The translations under genes and the position numbers were made by a program. The notes below the pieces were generated by a model. That model was given only the letters and a program-made list of their open reading frames with translations. It was not told the DNA's origin and made no database searches. Below are positions 12,201-26,600 of a DNA stretch of 64,000 bases, piece by piece. The DNA lies in contig OU744450.1 in NCBI GenBank assembly GCA_916610825.1, positions 21,689,838-21,753,837 of the forward strand, read 5' to 3'. Numbering within the stretch: the first letter of the stretch is position 1; each line of letters begins with the position of its first letter. The stretch is from Haliclystus octoradiatus (lineage: Eukaryota; Cnidaria; Staurozoa; Stauromedusae; Haliclystidae).

Positions 12201-15018
12201 AATTTGATCCCACGAAATTGCTCATTTATTTTTCAGTATTGATCAATAGTAAAATTATTGACCATGTCTTGGATTACGTCTTAAAGACGAGACAAATGAA
12301 CAATTTCGGACGTCATTTAATATATGTTTGTGCTTGGTGGTCATACAAGTTGCTATAGAGATACCTGACAAAAATATTGGTAAAAACTCAACATTTGAAT
12401 ATTAACATGCACTATAATTGCAACCAATAAGTGATAAGTGATTATATATGTTCTATAGAAAAGACGTAGTGCTAATTTTTTTCTGTAGCAAGCAAAGGTT
12501 TGTCAGTAAGAAACTGTGAAAATAATTTCCGCCTGTTTTTTGCCGCATAATGTTCTTAGCCAATCAGTGTCTTTGTATCACTTTCCTTGCCACTTCAAGA
12601 AAACGACACACCAATCAAAATTGAATTTTTGTATCACAAGATTGTGAAAAGTTCCAGTAAAACAAACCTTGTAAACAGCATAGAAATCTCTAATCATGGG
12701 TATTCCCCGGGTATTCCTCAATCTTCGGGCAATTAAATGATTCAATGTATTCATGTTGATACTGAAAAAGGTATTTATTTTACATGCTCAATACCATGAT
12801 ATGTAAACATGGAAATTATTTAAAACTCAATATGAATGAGAATAATTATAATATTTTAATACCTTCTGTAAGCTGTAACGGATGGTTGCATTGGCATTTG
12901 TCTTTCAGGTATTGCTCTTCACATCTTTGAAGACAATTTGATCTTCTGTAATGAGTATTATTCTCCGCGTATCTTTTACAATGCGTCTTGAATGGTGACT
13001 CTAGATTTACAATCTAACAAATGATAGTTTATGACAGCATGATAGCCTGGCAGCCTCTATTTTAGTTGAGTAGATGGGTTAATGTAAAAATTACAACAGT
13101 TGCACTATTTTATTCTCGTAGAAAAAATTTCACACAAGTTAAAAGACGATATCAAATTACTGTTTAGTATGGAAACAGTGTAACACAAAATAGCAAACTT
13201 GATCGAGAAGGTAACTATTGAGTATCTAAAAATACATAAATGTTTGCAGTTTGTAATATAAAGGTTTGTTGTTTATAAACTTTAGCTGACTAGCGGACTA
13301 ATTTATATCTGCAATAAAGTAGCGAGAAGTGGCGAGAAGATTGTTAAATACGATTAAAATTGTATATACATAGCTTACCATTGAAAAACTTCATCTCAAA
13401 TTTTGTTACTTGCTTTGTTTTCTCGGGGACGGAAATTATAATTTACTCTCGTAATTCGTATAAAATTTTGATTCAAAACATTTGCGAATCTCTTGTTTAC
13501 TTTTTGGAATTTGCGAGATAACTTGCAACATGAGAAAATAGTTAACGATGGAGCAACCAATCAGAATGCAGATCATCGAATAGTACCCTAGTTGGTTCCG
13601 ACTAATGTTTGATATTAAAATTTGCGTATTCTCCAATTTCATTTAGAAAATATTCCATATTAATTATCTGTTCGTCTTAATAACCAGACAACGTCTCTAC
13701 GGTAGTTTTAATTGTTAATACTGTTGCAAAAGTTTCACCTTTAATTGAATGTAGAAAGTACAACTATCAAATTTTGCCAAACATGGTCTATCGAAAGATG
13801 GTGAACAATTGAGCAACCAATCAAATAATATACCGCTTCGAAATAAACTCGAATAATAATTTATAATAGAGTGAAAAATTCATTATTTTCTATTTTGCAC
13901 AAATTGATTATGAAAACATGCATTATAATTATGAAATTTGTTTGAATATAAACAGTAACTTGCATGCAGAGAAACAAATTTTTTGAAAGACATCTTATAA
14001 TGATATTTAATTGAATCCGAGATTGTTGTCTTTAGTTTAAAGACGTAAAATTGACTAGCATGCAGCCTTTGCTCTCTGCTTTTCGAATATGATGCGTTTG
14101 GCACGGATTCACTACAACTACTTGCGGCTTAAGAAGTGGCAATCAATTTCAGTTTTTCCCCTATAATCCAAAAGTTCTGGTTGATGTCAAGCTTTTAAGC
14201 CTGATCGCGGTCATTGATCAAAATCTCTCAAAAAATGATTTTACCTTTTTTCTCGACATGCCAATAAATGCATGCGTTCCAGGTGCAATGGCCAACCCAT
14301 ACAAATGAACTAATGGTAATTGATGTTGATCATGAATAAAAACTCTTAAACCAGAAGATTCTCCACTATCGTGTACTAGCATTGAATCATTCGATTCTAT
14401 CGTTAAGCGTAATTTCAGGCCAAATTTCATTCCAGGATGTGTCACAGTTAACAATTTAGCTGATTTACCATTATTGAACGAATGACATAAACCTGATGGT
14501 GTTAAAACTTCCGTGAAATTAAAATGATTACATTTAATACCATCAAATTCACAATTATATAGCATTCCTTTCTCCCCTGATAAATTGAAATAGTTATACA
14601 TTTTGTGCCCATAATCTTTGTATATCTTTCTTAACTTTTCACCAGTAATATGAGGTACTTGATCAAGTGGTATGGGAGGTAGATCAGTTGCTTTTCGTAG
14701 AGGAACATTTCTCGCATATTTCAAATAATCCAATACTTCATAGTCGTATGGTACTTTTGTACTACGTAATGAATTCATATTACATATTGTTACTGTAGGG
14801 AATATAGCATTATTTTCATTTGATACAGAAACAACCGTTTTGACATTAAATTGAAAGAAATCATATAATGTAATTGTTGCAAAGATAGTAAAAGCCAAAA
14901 AAGACGAAATTAATAATACCATCCATGTTGTACGGTGTAATGTTCTTTCTTGACTGGAGATATGATTCAAACCATGAACACTTGAAACTAAAGCATATTC
15001 ATTCCAAGTAGAAGGCAT
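6228..15018 (-). CDS. DEG/ENaC channel gene A (six coding exons)
   Basis: Coding exons in transcript order: 15018-14245, 13013-12863, 11963-11904, 10505-10325, 8295-8204 and 6448-6228. All introns are GT-AG with phases 0,1,1,2,1; the joined frame is 1479 nt, 492 residues. The product is a trimeric-type cation channel subunit. It has the N-terminal gating motif His15-Gly16, TM1 about residues 32-53, the FPTVTICN motif at 73-80, a large extracellular domain with Cys-rich finger/thumb segments (exons 2-4), and TM2 with the GAS selectivity tract at 431-433 followed by FLSAAEFIDF. The start is the Met of MPSTWNEY, shared by all three paralogues; upstream in-frame codons are not conserved. The cytoplasmic tail differs most from B and C. 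Ligand is unknown: acid-, peptide- and other-gated members share this fold. Exon 1 is almost identical to gene C while the rest is not. Confidence 0.9.
10008..10152. repeat. Foldback repeat in intron 4 of channel gene A
   Basis: Two arms around AAATGGCTTG...CAAGC and its inverse (about 10015-10050 and 10105-10150) can pair into an imperfect hairpin. Similar CAAGAA/TTCTTG-rich stretches occur at about 16600-16710, 25260-25345 and 32735-32860, suggesting a dispersed low-complexity foldback family. No target duplication was found. Confidence 0.45.
11079..11116. repeat. (CAT/ATT)n microsatellite
   Basis: Imperfect trinucleotide run in intron 3 of channel gene A. Confidence 0.85.
11479..11810. 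mobile_element. Diverged CCCGGGGG-family MITE in intron 3 of gene A
   Basis: The left end carries GTAACTCCCATATTACGG and the right end GGAGTTACCCCCCTCC, in inverted orientation. The interior shares the blocks TTTTTGGGTAC and CCCAAAGTGGCACGCCC with the copy at 29013-29318. It ends about 95 bp from exon 3 of channel gene A. No clean duplication is visible, so the limits are approximate. Confidence 0.6.
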
Positions 15019-18000
15019 TGCGTGCTTTGTGATATTATAATTCAATATATTCCAATAGATGTATTTGATTGTTTTTATACTACAGCTCAGTATTATCATC
15101 CACAATACTCTATACTATCGTCTCTAGAATTTATAAATAAAACTTGTGACCACTTTATATACCCAATTGATCTATATAGATATATATCACAGAAAGCTAT
15201 TTTTATTCATCGTTGATCGAATATGTCTGCACAATGCGTTATGAATTTCATCTGCCTAACCTCAAAAATATAACTGAAATCCAGATCAGCAGCAGTGAAT
15301 TTGTAAATACAACTGTACTAATAGTGTGTGTAATTGTAATGGCTTGCGAGAGAGCTGTTATTCATGATCTGGCACATGCATATTATATAGAGTGTATTTT
15401 CAGAGAGCCTCCGCACTATATGTTCAAAATGCAGTCGAAGCTTCGTTGTTTGATTGATGAAACAAGATTTAAGATCGATATAATCTCTTATATTTTGTAT
15501 TGCTCTTTGCTTCCATCAATAATAATAATTGCTAAAGCTACCTTCGACTTCCTTTCATTAAATCTGCATGATGTGAATACGTGAAATCTCTTAATTAGAA
15601 TCGATAAGAAAAGATAGATTTTCGATTTGCTGAGAACGCAAAAATCTGTAACAGATGCTTCGGACAAGCTTTACAAATGTTAAAAAGTGTAGTACAAACA
15701 TTTATTGTCATGAGGCTCTTGAACGGTAAAAATGTTATTGCATACAAAATATTACAATTTTTTCTAGTAATGAGTATACTTCAATATTTGTTTGCAAGAT
15801 AATATTAAAAATGTAATCATCTTTCCATCATGCTTTCATCTCTACCGAGATCCATTCACCCAGCTTAACCATCACACAAAGACGGCAGTATCTATACATG
15901 CTTCTGACAGAGAGTGTGGGCTTAGTGTCAGCTTTTGTCTGATGAAATGGGCATTTCGCCGAAAACAAGGCGTGGGAGATTCAGTACTGCAGTACCGTAG
16001 TACTGTAATACCTTCAAAATTGCATGACTTTGTGCAATTTTTCGTTTTAAATTGCCCAAAATTTGACTCAAAGATTTATATTGGGAGGGGAGTCATCCCC
16101 CAAACACACACCCACATCCTATAATTAAACAAACCTTATCACACAAGCTGATAAATTATTATGAACTGAGGTGGTACACATGTTTTGCCAGAGAAAACAA
16201 AGATTAATTGACACTTCAAATAAAGATCGATCGAATATGAAACATCTGACTAGTAAATTCAACCTTGCAATTTATTGCAATTATGATATTTTAAATTCTT
16301 ACTTGATATTTCTAATGTCACTATCATCATCAATGTTCGTTCATTGCATTGTATCCATTGAAAAATAACAAATCTATTTGTTTATAAAATTAAAAATGTC
16401 GGTATATATAGAACAAAGGAGAGCTATATATAGCACAATAGAGAACTGGAAATTACTTTCGGCATATTTGTCAACGCAAAAAGCATTGGTAGAAACATGT
16501 TTGGTTGTTAACAACAACGGTCATTAATAATTCAGGCAATTCCGATCTGGATTATATGCATTTACTTCATTTGAGGATTTTTTATTAAAATATTAGGATT
16601 TTGAGAAAAATTGTACTTATGATAAGAAAATGTTGGCTATTCAAAATTGCTTATTTCAAGAAAATGTTTCTTGTTTTATATTTAAAGTTTGAACTTTCTT
16701 CTCAAAATAAGCAAAACAGAACTTTGATCAATTAGTAAGGACAGTAAAAATTTCCACTGTATAATATAAAATGAAATAAAAACATTTACTTATTGCATTT
16801 GGGCAAATATGGGAAGATAATTGATAAATAGCTTGTATTCTTCTTGTAACGACACTTGCTGTAAATATGAATTTGTGTATATTAATAAAACTCAACGTCA
16901 TGACCGTTGTAAATGCAGTCACAAAAGCCGAAATGGCGATCCTTAATAATGAAACAAATTCCCATTGATATTTGTCATCGTCAAAAAGAACAATAGTTCT
17001 TTTAATAGATAATTTGCAGCAAAACAAACTTTGAAGGAAGTAAAATATTCTTATCATGGATTTCCTGTGGAGGAAATTACGATTGCAATAATCAAAGTTT
17101 TAAATTTATAGGGGCAGTATAATTTTATTCAAAATAAGCGGAAGTAAAACCAAAACAAACCAAAATTCTCCCAATGCGCAGAGGTGATGCGCAACGAGAA
17201 AGTTATACTCGCAGCTGTACCGGGTGCTAAAAATAAGGGTCTTTTTATAAGAAGGGAGGATCTTCCTATGTAATACGTCACTGTCATTTGGCACGTTACT
17301 GTCAAATGTTTACTACTTGCAATGCACTGATTCTTGAAATAATGGAAGTTGAATTGTACGTTTGAACAAAGTTTGGTTCATATACGGGAACCTGACGATC
17401 GAGACCTCTTTATATGGAATCAAATTACCACGCAGGGTATTTTTAAAAAGTCCTGTGTACATTATTGTTTTCGGAGTTGACTAGCTAAAAAATAGTTATT
17501 TCGGTGTATTCATACATTCAATGTCTTGATGTATTGCATCAAATAAATGTTTCAATTTCTCTTGTGGTCAGAGCTATATCTAAATCTTTCCATGTCATAT
17601 AGAATGTAAACAAAGTTACTACTTTTAGCAGGTTTATCATTGTTTTTGCTACGATATAACCCTCAACTTATGTAACGAAATGAATTATTTAGCTTGGAAT
17701 GTACCAAGTTTACAAACGCTAACTTTTTAAGTGTAGCTATACAGTCCATAATACAGGAATTATGTTTTTTCGGATTGCATTTTCGTATTGGAAAACGTTG
17801 AAATTTAATTGTGAGTATAATCGTTATGTTATGTGCTTGACTATGACATGAATAATTATTACATCTATATTGTGCATTCCAATGTGTTCTTAAAATCTTT
17901 TATCCGAAGCACTTTTAAATTTGAACAAAAGCATTATAGGAACAACATTATCATTAATCATATACTGAAACCTTTATTTTGCTAATTCTGGTGACTTCTA

Positions 18001-20618
18001 TATTATAAAAACTAAAGAATTGATGGTATAATAAAATATACATCACATTTCTGATACTCATCTAATTCAACATTTGATTGTTGAGGTTGTTGGCAAATTC
18101 TTGAATTAATGCTGTTTCGACATTATATAGTTAGCGATTCTTTATGATCATTGTTTATTATTCAGATATGTATAGCATCAGGAATCCTTTTTTCTAGTTT
18201 TGAATTATATTACCCTGCTAGCAATGAGCCACCTGACGACCTGAGCGCTATTGAATTACTTTTAAAATGCCAAATAGCAAATGAAATTTGATATCGAAAA
18301 CGGAAACCATAATTTAGACAGTTGAAAAGGTATATTTTCTTTCGTTATATGAACAGGAAGCGAAGTAAAAATTGAAAAAAAGTCCGCAAATTACGACTGC
18401 GAAACATCCACTCTAAGGATTTATAACTCATATCTATTACACTCGTAAACCGACTGACAATATTGCAGAAACCACGAAGACACACATATTCATATTCATA
18501 TACACACCATGCACACATACGCAGACTTTCGACTTTATAGGTGCAGACGATATTCATATCAGAACATTATCTTTGAGATGTTATTGTTTAATATCAAATA
18601 GCTTTAGTTGAGGGTATTTAACTTTAGTTGAGGCTCACCATTATTATTGGGACGTCAAAACTAATTGTTCACGAAAATGGAGAAACGTAAATACTATATT
18701 GTACAATGTACATCTATGGCTTATCATATAACGATAATAGTTAGACATCAATCCGACCTGTTCTCTGATTAATTAGTATTAAATACTTGCCATATCGATA
18801 AAATTAACATGTTTTGTTTTGTGGCATTGTTGCACTTTAGTAATATACAGTGAATCTGAAAATCTGTAAAATAGTTCGTTTAGAATTCTTAACGTCAACA
18901 ACATTCCCCCCCATTATTCCCCTTTTAATGCTTGTTGTGGTAGGAAGTAAGAAATTCGGAGCTTAATCGAAATCCCATGTGTCATATGATACTTTGACAA
19001 GTGCCTTAAAACCAATTAAAAATGTTTTCAAATTGTAATAAACTACAAAAAAGTGGAAGAAAAGATGTTAATAAATTTTTCGATCAATAAAATATCATTT
19101 TTTTCCAATTGATTGAGGCTGATCATTCCTCCCACATTGGGTTTTAATTATGCCAATTCGTTGATTTAATGTTCTCTCCATTTCCATTTATATTTATCCT
19201 CAATTTGAAGATATTTATGAAGATAAATTATTCAGTATTGGTAGTCTCTTTTGTTGTCGATCATATATACTGCAAAAACACGGATTCTTGTTATATGCCA
19301 AAAATTACTCATTTTGAAAAAGAAATGGCTTTATTTGAGTGTTATTCTACGAATCAATGTTTAACCTTGGATTTCAATTGAGATCTACTTTTAAATGGGT
19401 GCTGAATCTCAACTTAATTATTCTAGATTCTGATGCTTTCTAACATTACATTAAGATGAATGTTGATACTTTTCTTCATGTTCCACCTTTAAGAGTGTCA
19501 GGAATTCAAATTGGTATTTAATCTCGAACTGTTGTCTTCTTTGTGCTGCTGCTGTGTAGGGTTCCAACTATATGCTTGTTGCATTACTCCTCTGTGATAT
19601 GGTAAGAAGGAACTCGATCTTTTATTACCTGTTCCTTCGACAAAAATATGGTATTTCGATGTTGAGATTCCAAGTACAGCTATGTTCAACTGTTATCTTC
19701 GTTCTATAACGGTCTTCGATTCCACGCAGATGCTTTTTAGAGCCGTTATGAAATTAAGCTATTCAACTCTGAATGTGACAAGCCTGCTGTCTCTGCCACG
19801 GGAGGTACAACTGATAAAACCAAGATCACAGGGTGTAAAAACTATAACCGATAACAGACCTATTGAGCAATGACACTTCAAATATTCAGCTGTTTTATTA
19901 TTAGCACTTTTGCATGCGGTGTGCGGGTAAGGATCCAACGCGTAAGGTTTTGTATTTTTTTGTCTGCATAGTTTGTCATATAACCAGGTGAATTATTATA
20001 AAGTCTTGTTTCCTGTAGATTGCCAGTTTTGGCTTTATTTTATTCACTATTCAAGTCTACATATCAATATAAATACAATGTTTCGCAATGACAAGGTATA
20101 CTACATGTACCTCTATTTTGAATACTTTTCTTTTAGTTGTTCAACTGTTTAATTAGTGAATATTAAAGTATGAGATTTGAAGGAAGTAGATTTCTTTCAA
20201 ATGTCGCCTTAATATTACAGATTTAAAACCTCATTGCATTATAAATAGATAAATATTTTATACATTTCAGTTGCTGTAAATGTTAATGTTTTAAACGGCT
20301 GTAAGTAAGCGGAAGATTCTGAAAGTTTACTTGTATTTTCAAGTCAATCTTTTATAATCAACGAATAAAACCACATAGGTATATATGCAAAGTAAATGAA
20401 AAACATATATAAACGTCCTAAGTTAATGTTATAAGAAACATAGCAGGGTATGAAGGTTTTTATTTCTTAATTTTAGGACATTTGGTAATGCTGTTGGTGT
20501 GGATTTAATTTATTGCATTGATTGGAATTACAAAATTTTGTATTTAATTATGAAATGAAAATGGTGTTCGAAAGCGGAAATACAGTCCAATGTAGTGTAG
20601 GATATTATTGAAAGCACA
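15019..20618. other. Divergent spacer between channel genes A and B
   Basis: This 5.6-kb stretch separates the start codons of genes A (minus) and B (plus) and must hold both promoters, and any 5' untranslated exons. I found no reading frame with family similarity; the longest (15213-15584 plus, 123 codons) shows no domain. CAAGAA-type foldback DNA lies near 16600-16710, and GTAC-rich palindromic sequence near 15983-16010. No TATA box or initiator can be assigned with confidence. Confidence 0.55.
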
Positions 20619-23600
20619 ATGCCTTCAACGTGGAATGAATATACCTCTATTTCAAGTGTTCATGGTTTCAATCATATTTCCAACCAACAAAGAAATGCAC
20701 GTCGTATAATATGGATGGTATTATTATTTTTATCATTTTTGGCTTTTACTATATTTGCAGCATTTACATTATACGATTATTTTCAATATAATGTCAAGAC
20801 AGTTGTTTCTGTATCAAATGCAGATAATGCTATATTCCCTACAGTTACAATATGTAATATGAATTCATTACGCAGTACTAAAGTATCATACGATAATGAA
20901 GTACTGGATTATTTACAATATGGGAGAAATGTTCCTCTACGAAAAGCAGCTGATCTACCTCCCATACCACTTGATCAAGTACCTCATATCTCAGGGGAAA
21001 AATTACGAAAGATTTACCAGGATTATGGGCACAAAATGTATAACAATTTAAACTCATCAGGGGAGCAAGGAATGTTGTTTGTTTGTGAATTTGATGGTAT
21101 TAAATGTAATCATTTGAATTTCACAGAAGTGTTAACACCATTAGGATTATGTCATTCATTTAATAATGGTAAATCAGCTAAATTGTTAAGCGTGCCACAC
21201 CCAGGGGTGAAATTTGGTTTAAAATTGAGGTTAACAGTACAATCTCAAAATTCCATGCTAGTACAGGATACTGGAGTTTCCTCTGGTCTAAAGATTTTTA
21301 TTCATGATCAACATCAATTACCATTAGTTCATTTGTATGGATTGGCCATTGCACCTGGAACGCATGCATTTATTGGACTGACGAGAAAAAAGGTAATGTG
21401 ATCAATAGATCTGGTGGATGGTTGTCTTGCTAATCGCATTGTAGTTTGAGGTCGACGTTACCTTATTGAATTACGGAATGAGAGATATATTTAATCTTAG
21501 TAAGAAATTTTAATATTTCAAATGATCAAGCCATTTCAAAATATTGTCTATATCAAAATTTTATACATAGTGTTCTTCCGATCCTATAGTCCTATCATAT
21601 AATCCACAATGTTTAAGTCAGTGTTAAAGATTGAGCTGATACAATGAGATCTGTCTTGTCTGCCCTAATCTAGGCTTGTTGGGAACTGGAATAAGATAAT
21701 ACGATGTGATCGGACAATATATAGCTGAGTTTCAATAATATTTAAGTGGTCTAATCCATTGTGAATCCACGCATAATTTGAAGGGCCAAATTTAGAATAT
21801 CAATCATTAATCCATTTCAAGCGAAGTCGAATAGACTTGACCTATATAGTGGCAATCATAACAATTCCAGATTTGCACTGAAGCTATTTAAATTTTATAC
21901 TTCAGATTCAGAATTATTGTTGAGTTGACGACTTTTCAATTACAATATTCTTATGAGGCCTTATGAGTCAGTAGGAAAAAGTAAAACTCGTTGCATGAAA
22001 AAAGATAACAACATATTATCTGAAACGTTCCTCTTTAAATCTTTAAATCAGATTGTGAACTTGGAATCTCCATATAAGACACACTGTCGAAGGTACACAG
22101 AGAGTGGCACATATTACAGGAGTGCAAATTGTCTTCAAAAATGTGAAGAAAAATACTTACAGAAGAGATGCCAGTGCAATCATCCTTTGCAACTTACTGA
22201 AGGTATCAGAATTATATACGTAATAAAATATATCGATAATAATTAAGTACGCTACGTGATGCGCACAACTAGAACATAGAACGATCATACTTCTGACATA
22301 ATTGAAATCCACAACATGTTTACAATTCATCCATAATTTCTTTCAAAATCTTTTCAAGGAACATCTACATTCTAAGACCCTGTTCACAAGGAGGGGGGAA
22401 TTGAAGGATGATAATTTCAATCAACAAAGGAAATAACTGTCAGTGAGACAGTTTTTCACGCACACCAGTATCAGCCTTTTTTTAATATAAGATCAATTCC
22501 GGTTGCGATTGTCCTATAATACGGACATTTGAGGGCATTTAGATTTAGAGCCAATCATAATTATATTTAGTGATATTTATAATTTGTTTAATAATTGTTT
22601 GTTTACGCTGTTTTTGAATTGTGATTTATTAGTATTAATGATCTTTTTGGCATTTATTTAATAAAGTTGGGCCTCTATTAAGCAAAGCTTCTTTTGCAGT
22701 GATCTGCTCGATGTTTTGGAATTTGAAAATTTGTAATTGTTTGTGACAGTGTTGATTTGGAATGCTGGTAGATTTGCATAAAAGATTGCAGGTCTTCACC
22801 GAAGTTGCCATGTAGTGCTTGATGCGCAATTGTTGATATTTGCAATTCAATTCGTTCACTCATATCGAGTTTAACAAGAGAATCTTCCATTCTATCATAT
22901 TTTCGATTTCCATGAGTACTAACTTCGCTGCTCGATTTATTACACCTCTTTCTACACGCTGATGTTGCGATTCAGAACCTGAACTCCAAGATGGATGGTA
23001 ACGCATAGAGTGCGGGTGTTTATACATTCATGCTCTGCACAATATCGATCAGTTAAGTATATAGTATATCTTGTTTGAGTCTGTAGAGATTTATAAATCG
23101 CAAGGTTTGCAGTTTTCAGAACTGTGTCAATGTGATTTTTAAATGATAAGATACTACCGAATATCACTCCCAAATTTCTGCTATGTTTAGTGTACTGCAA
23201 TATACGGTGTTGTCTAATTCAAGGGTTGATTTACTGTATTGTTGTTGATGATTTTTGTATTACCAATGAATAGTAGTTGCGTCTTTTTACATTGATAGAT
23301 AAGGAGTTCTGTTTGCACCATGTTGAAATGTTTTTAAATCAGTATTTATATCTTCAGTTGCAGTAGACGTAGCATTTTTGCAACAGGATGATACGAATAG
23401 AGCAACTGCGTATCATCTGCAATTGAGTTGCTTTGCTATGATTATTATAACAGATGGTATGCGTCATTTACATACATCAGACAGAAGTGGTCCTAAGACT
23501 GACCCCCTGTGGAACACCAATGGACAGCAGAGTTATTTGGTCCGATGATGAATTACTTACGCGCACAATTTGTTGCCTATTATGAAAGTAAGATACTATC

Positions 23601-26600
23601 CATTCTAGTGCAAAGGGAGCGAGGCCTAGTAGTTTGAGCTTTGTCAATAGTATCTGTGATGATTTAGGCTGTCGAATGCTTTTGATAAATCCAATAAAAT
23701 CAGTACATTGACTTGTCTATCGTCCATATCTTTCAATATCTTTTCAGAAATGTTTAATAATGCAGAGACATTCGATCTGTTCATTCTGTAACCATGTTGG
23801 TTCTTTGTCAGGTATATATGTATATAATCGTATAATTGTTTGCATATAACTTTTTCCACTGTTTTGGATAGCAAGGATAGAAGGTAAGTGACCTGTGTTG
23901 GTTAGGCTCAGTTCCACGTAGTTGCTTTGGAACTGGTATAGCAATTGCAATTTTGAATATTGCTGGAAAATCTGACTGAGTAATTGAAAGATTGACAATC
24001 TCTGTCAAACAGTGGTTGATCACTGACAGTGCAATCTTTAATACAAAACCATTTATGCCATCAATACCTGGAGCTCCCAGCTTGGTAAACTCATCACTGC
24101 TCGTATTACTTCATTTTCTGTTGCTTTCTTAAACTTGAAGGTGCTCTCAAAGTCTCAATGTTTGGCATTTGATCATATAGCAAGGTCGTGTGTTTGCTAG
24201 TTTTTGAGCGATCTCCCAAACTTCACTGAAGTAAGTGTTAAATTTATTAAATTCTTCGATATTGTTGGCATTACACTTGAGGTGCTGTTTTGATGAGACA
24301 ATTAAGCCATGATTCTGTACTTTTTTCTAGCTGTTTTCAATGTCTTATTTACCATATTGCGTTTTAGACGATACATTTGCTGAAGTCTCTCTTGAGCTTG
24401 GTTAACATTAAAGAGTTACTGCACGGCAGCCGTGTTTGGGTTCTCTGATACCAACACGCGGGATGTTGGGAGGACACGAGAAAGCATCAGAAAAACAAGA
24501 GCCCGTAATATTTTTACTATTTTTAAACGAATTTAACATAAAAGATTTAGCTGATTAGATCAATTTTTTCCTATAAATCTTCACGTCTTTGTGATATTTT
24601 GCCTTTCTTCGAATCACAGATCCAGAGTTATACTTTCGAACCACTTTCGATTCTTTCGAATGCTATGATTTTGATCCGTCTCATTTCTCATTTCTACTGT
24701 TTTGCAAGCCTTTGCCGTTTTTTTAGTGTTTTTTTGTCTCGAATAGCCATTATAACCAAACAAAATGAGGCGCAAAGTAGAAGTAATGCTTTGGGGGTGT
24801 TTCTATCTTTCATGGTGTCTAAGTTGTTTTGGCTTGGGTGATCCAAACACGGGAGTTAGCCAATCAAATCACTAGAACAGCATTCGAAAATCTATCGAGT
24901 TTTACAACAGCATTTGTTATGGAACTTTCCACTTCTTCCCTGTTGCTATTCTCTTATAAGTCTTCAAAATTCGTCTGGTTTAAAATGTTCGTAACTTCTA
25001 ATACGTTTTGGTGGGGTAGATTGTAGTGGAATATCAATGGAAACTGTAATTATGGTAATATATAATTATAATTATAAATTATAATAATTGTGGTCTATGT
25101 ACAGCGTAGAATTGACTGGAGTTCAACCATATTTGGCCAATCAAATTGTTTGATTTCTTTCAAATATCACTGTGTTTTATTTTTTGAGGTCTAGATCAAC
25201 GATTTGGTTATTGCAATATGACACAATGGGTAGCATGTTATATACCAGAAACAGGTAAGAAAACACAAGTATTCTCAAAGAAAGACAATGTTTTCTTAAA
25301 ACTAACACATTTTTGCTTGAAACAAGAGTATTTTTCACATTTGTCCACATATAGCTAAAAATAATTTATTGTCTTAAGCTATTATACCCGAAAAATGTTG
25401 CCTAAACATGTTGACTCGCTAGACCAAGGATTTTCTTCTGTATATGAACTATAAACTTCTTCATTCACATGTAATTGAGCAAACCGGATGTTTATGTGTG
25501 AAGCAAAGGTTAGATTAGATATCGTAAGTTATATACCTGTAAAAAGAAGCTGAGTATTAGATCTACTTTCAGAGATTACTTCATCGTAGGAATTATATGA
25601 TACATAACACTTAACGAGTATATAAAATGTGTACACACTCACAGCGCTTTCCATGAAGTTTTACTTTTAAATATTATATCCAGCGAGAGTTGAAAATTGG
25701 AGAGTTTCAAAAGCTACAACATGTTTTTTCATATTTGAAAGTACTTCGTTTATATATATATACTGGTTTGATTATTTTGATTTGAGTACAAATCATGTTT
25801 GCATAAATTATTCACAGACTTACAACAAACCCCGGAGCAAATCTATTTCTTTTCCTTTTTTCTAAAAACTGGTAATAATGCACCTTATTCTTGGATGCTC
25901 AATGACATTGCCGTCATTCAGTTTATAACGTCTTTGCTATCCTTACATTTTCAGTAGTTGTTCGATTCCGCAGGACAAGGAATATGTATTACATAATTCT
26001 CTGCCCTCTTCAATCTTTGTTAGACATTTTTGCAACCGCTTTTCGTTATTTCTGGTTTGTTCTTTTGTGTTTTTATGCTCTATCTTGACAATAAAATATT
26101 TGCAGCAGCTTTCAAGGGCCTTCATGGGCTTAAAACCATTCCTTTTATGGTTATTATTAGATCAAATTCTGATTCAAAACAAGAAGGCTCGTAAGACTCG
26201 TAAGAGGTAATCAAAAAGCTACTTGTTGTTTTACAAAGGTTTTTCCCCGGGGCTTCTCATTTTTTTGCAAAACAGAGAATGGATTTTGATTGGTTATATC
26301 GTTTTTCTCACCTGCAAGGAAAAGGATACAAGACAATTGAGATATTATATATAATTATTCCTTTTAGAAAATTTCAAGCAAGCTCGCTTAAACTGTGGAT
26401 GCCCTGAGCCATGCGAAGAGGTTGAATATCAAACAGAAATGTCTCACGCTGGTTATCCATCAACTGAAGCAGCATTGCAAATGGCAAATTTCCTTAGAGT
26501 AATGAGAATCAGTGATTGGACAGTTAAAGAATCTGTCGAATATATGAAGTAAGAAGTAATATATAAAATATGAAGTCAAAAACCAGACAATCATGTTTGC

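Noticed and set aside
15019..15105. 29 extra N-terminal residues for channel gene A
   Set aside because: The open frame continues upstream, but genes B and C start exactly at MPSTWNEY and the upstream sequence is not conserved.
15213..15584. 123-codon plus-strand frame in the A/B spacer
   Set aside because: The composition is that of AT-rich spacer DNA, with no family similarity and no sign of splicing or paralogue conservation.
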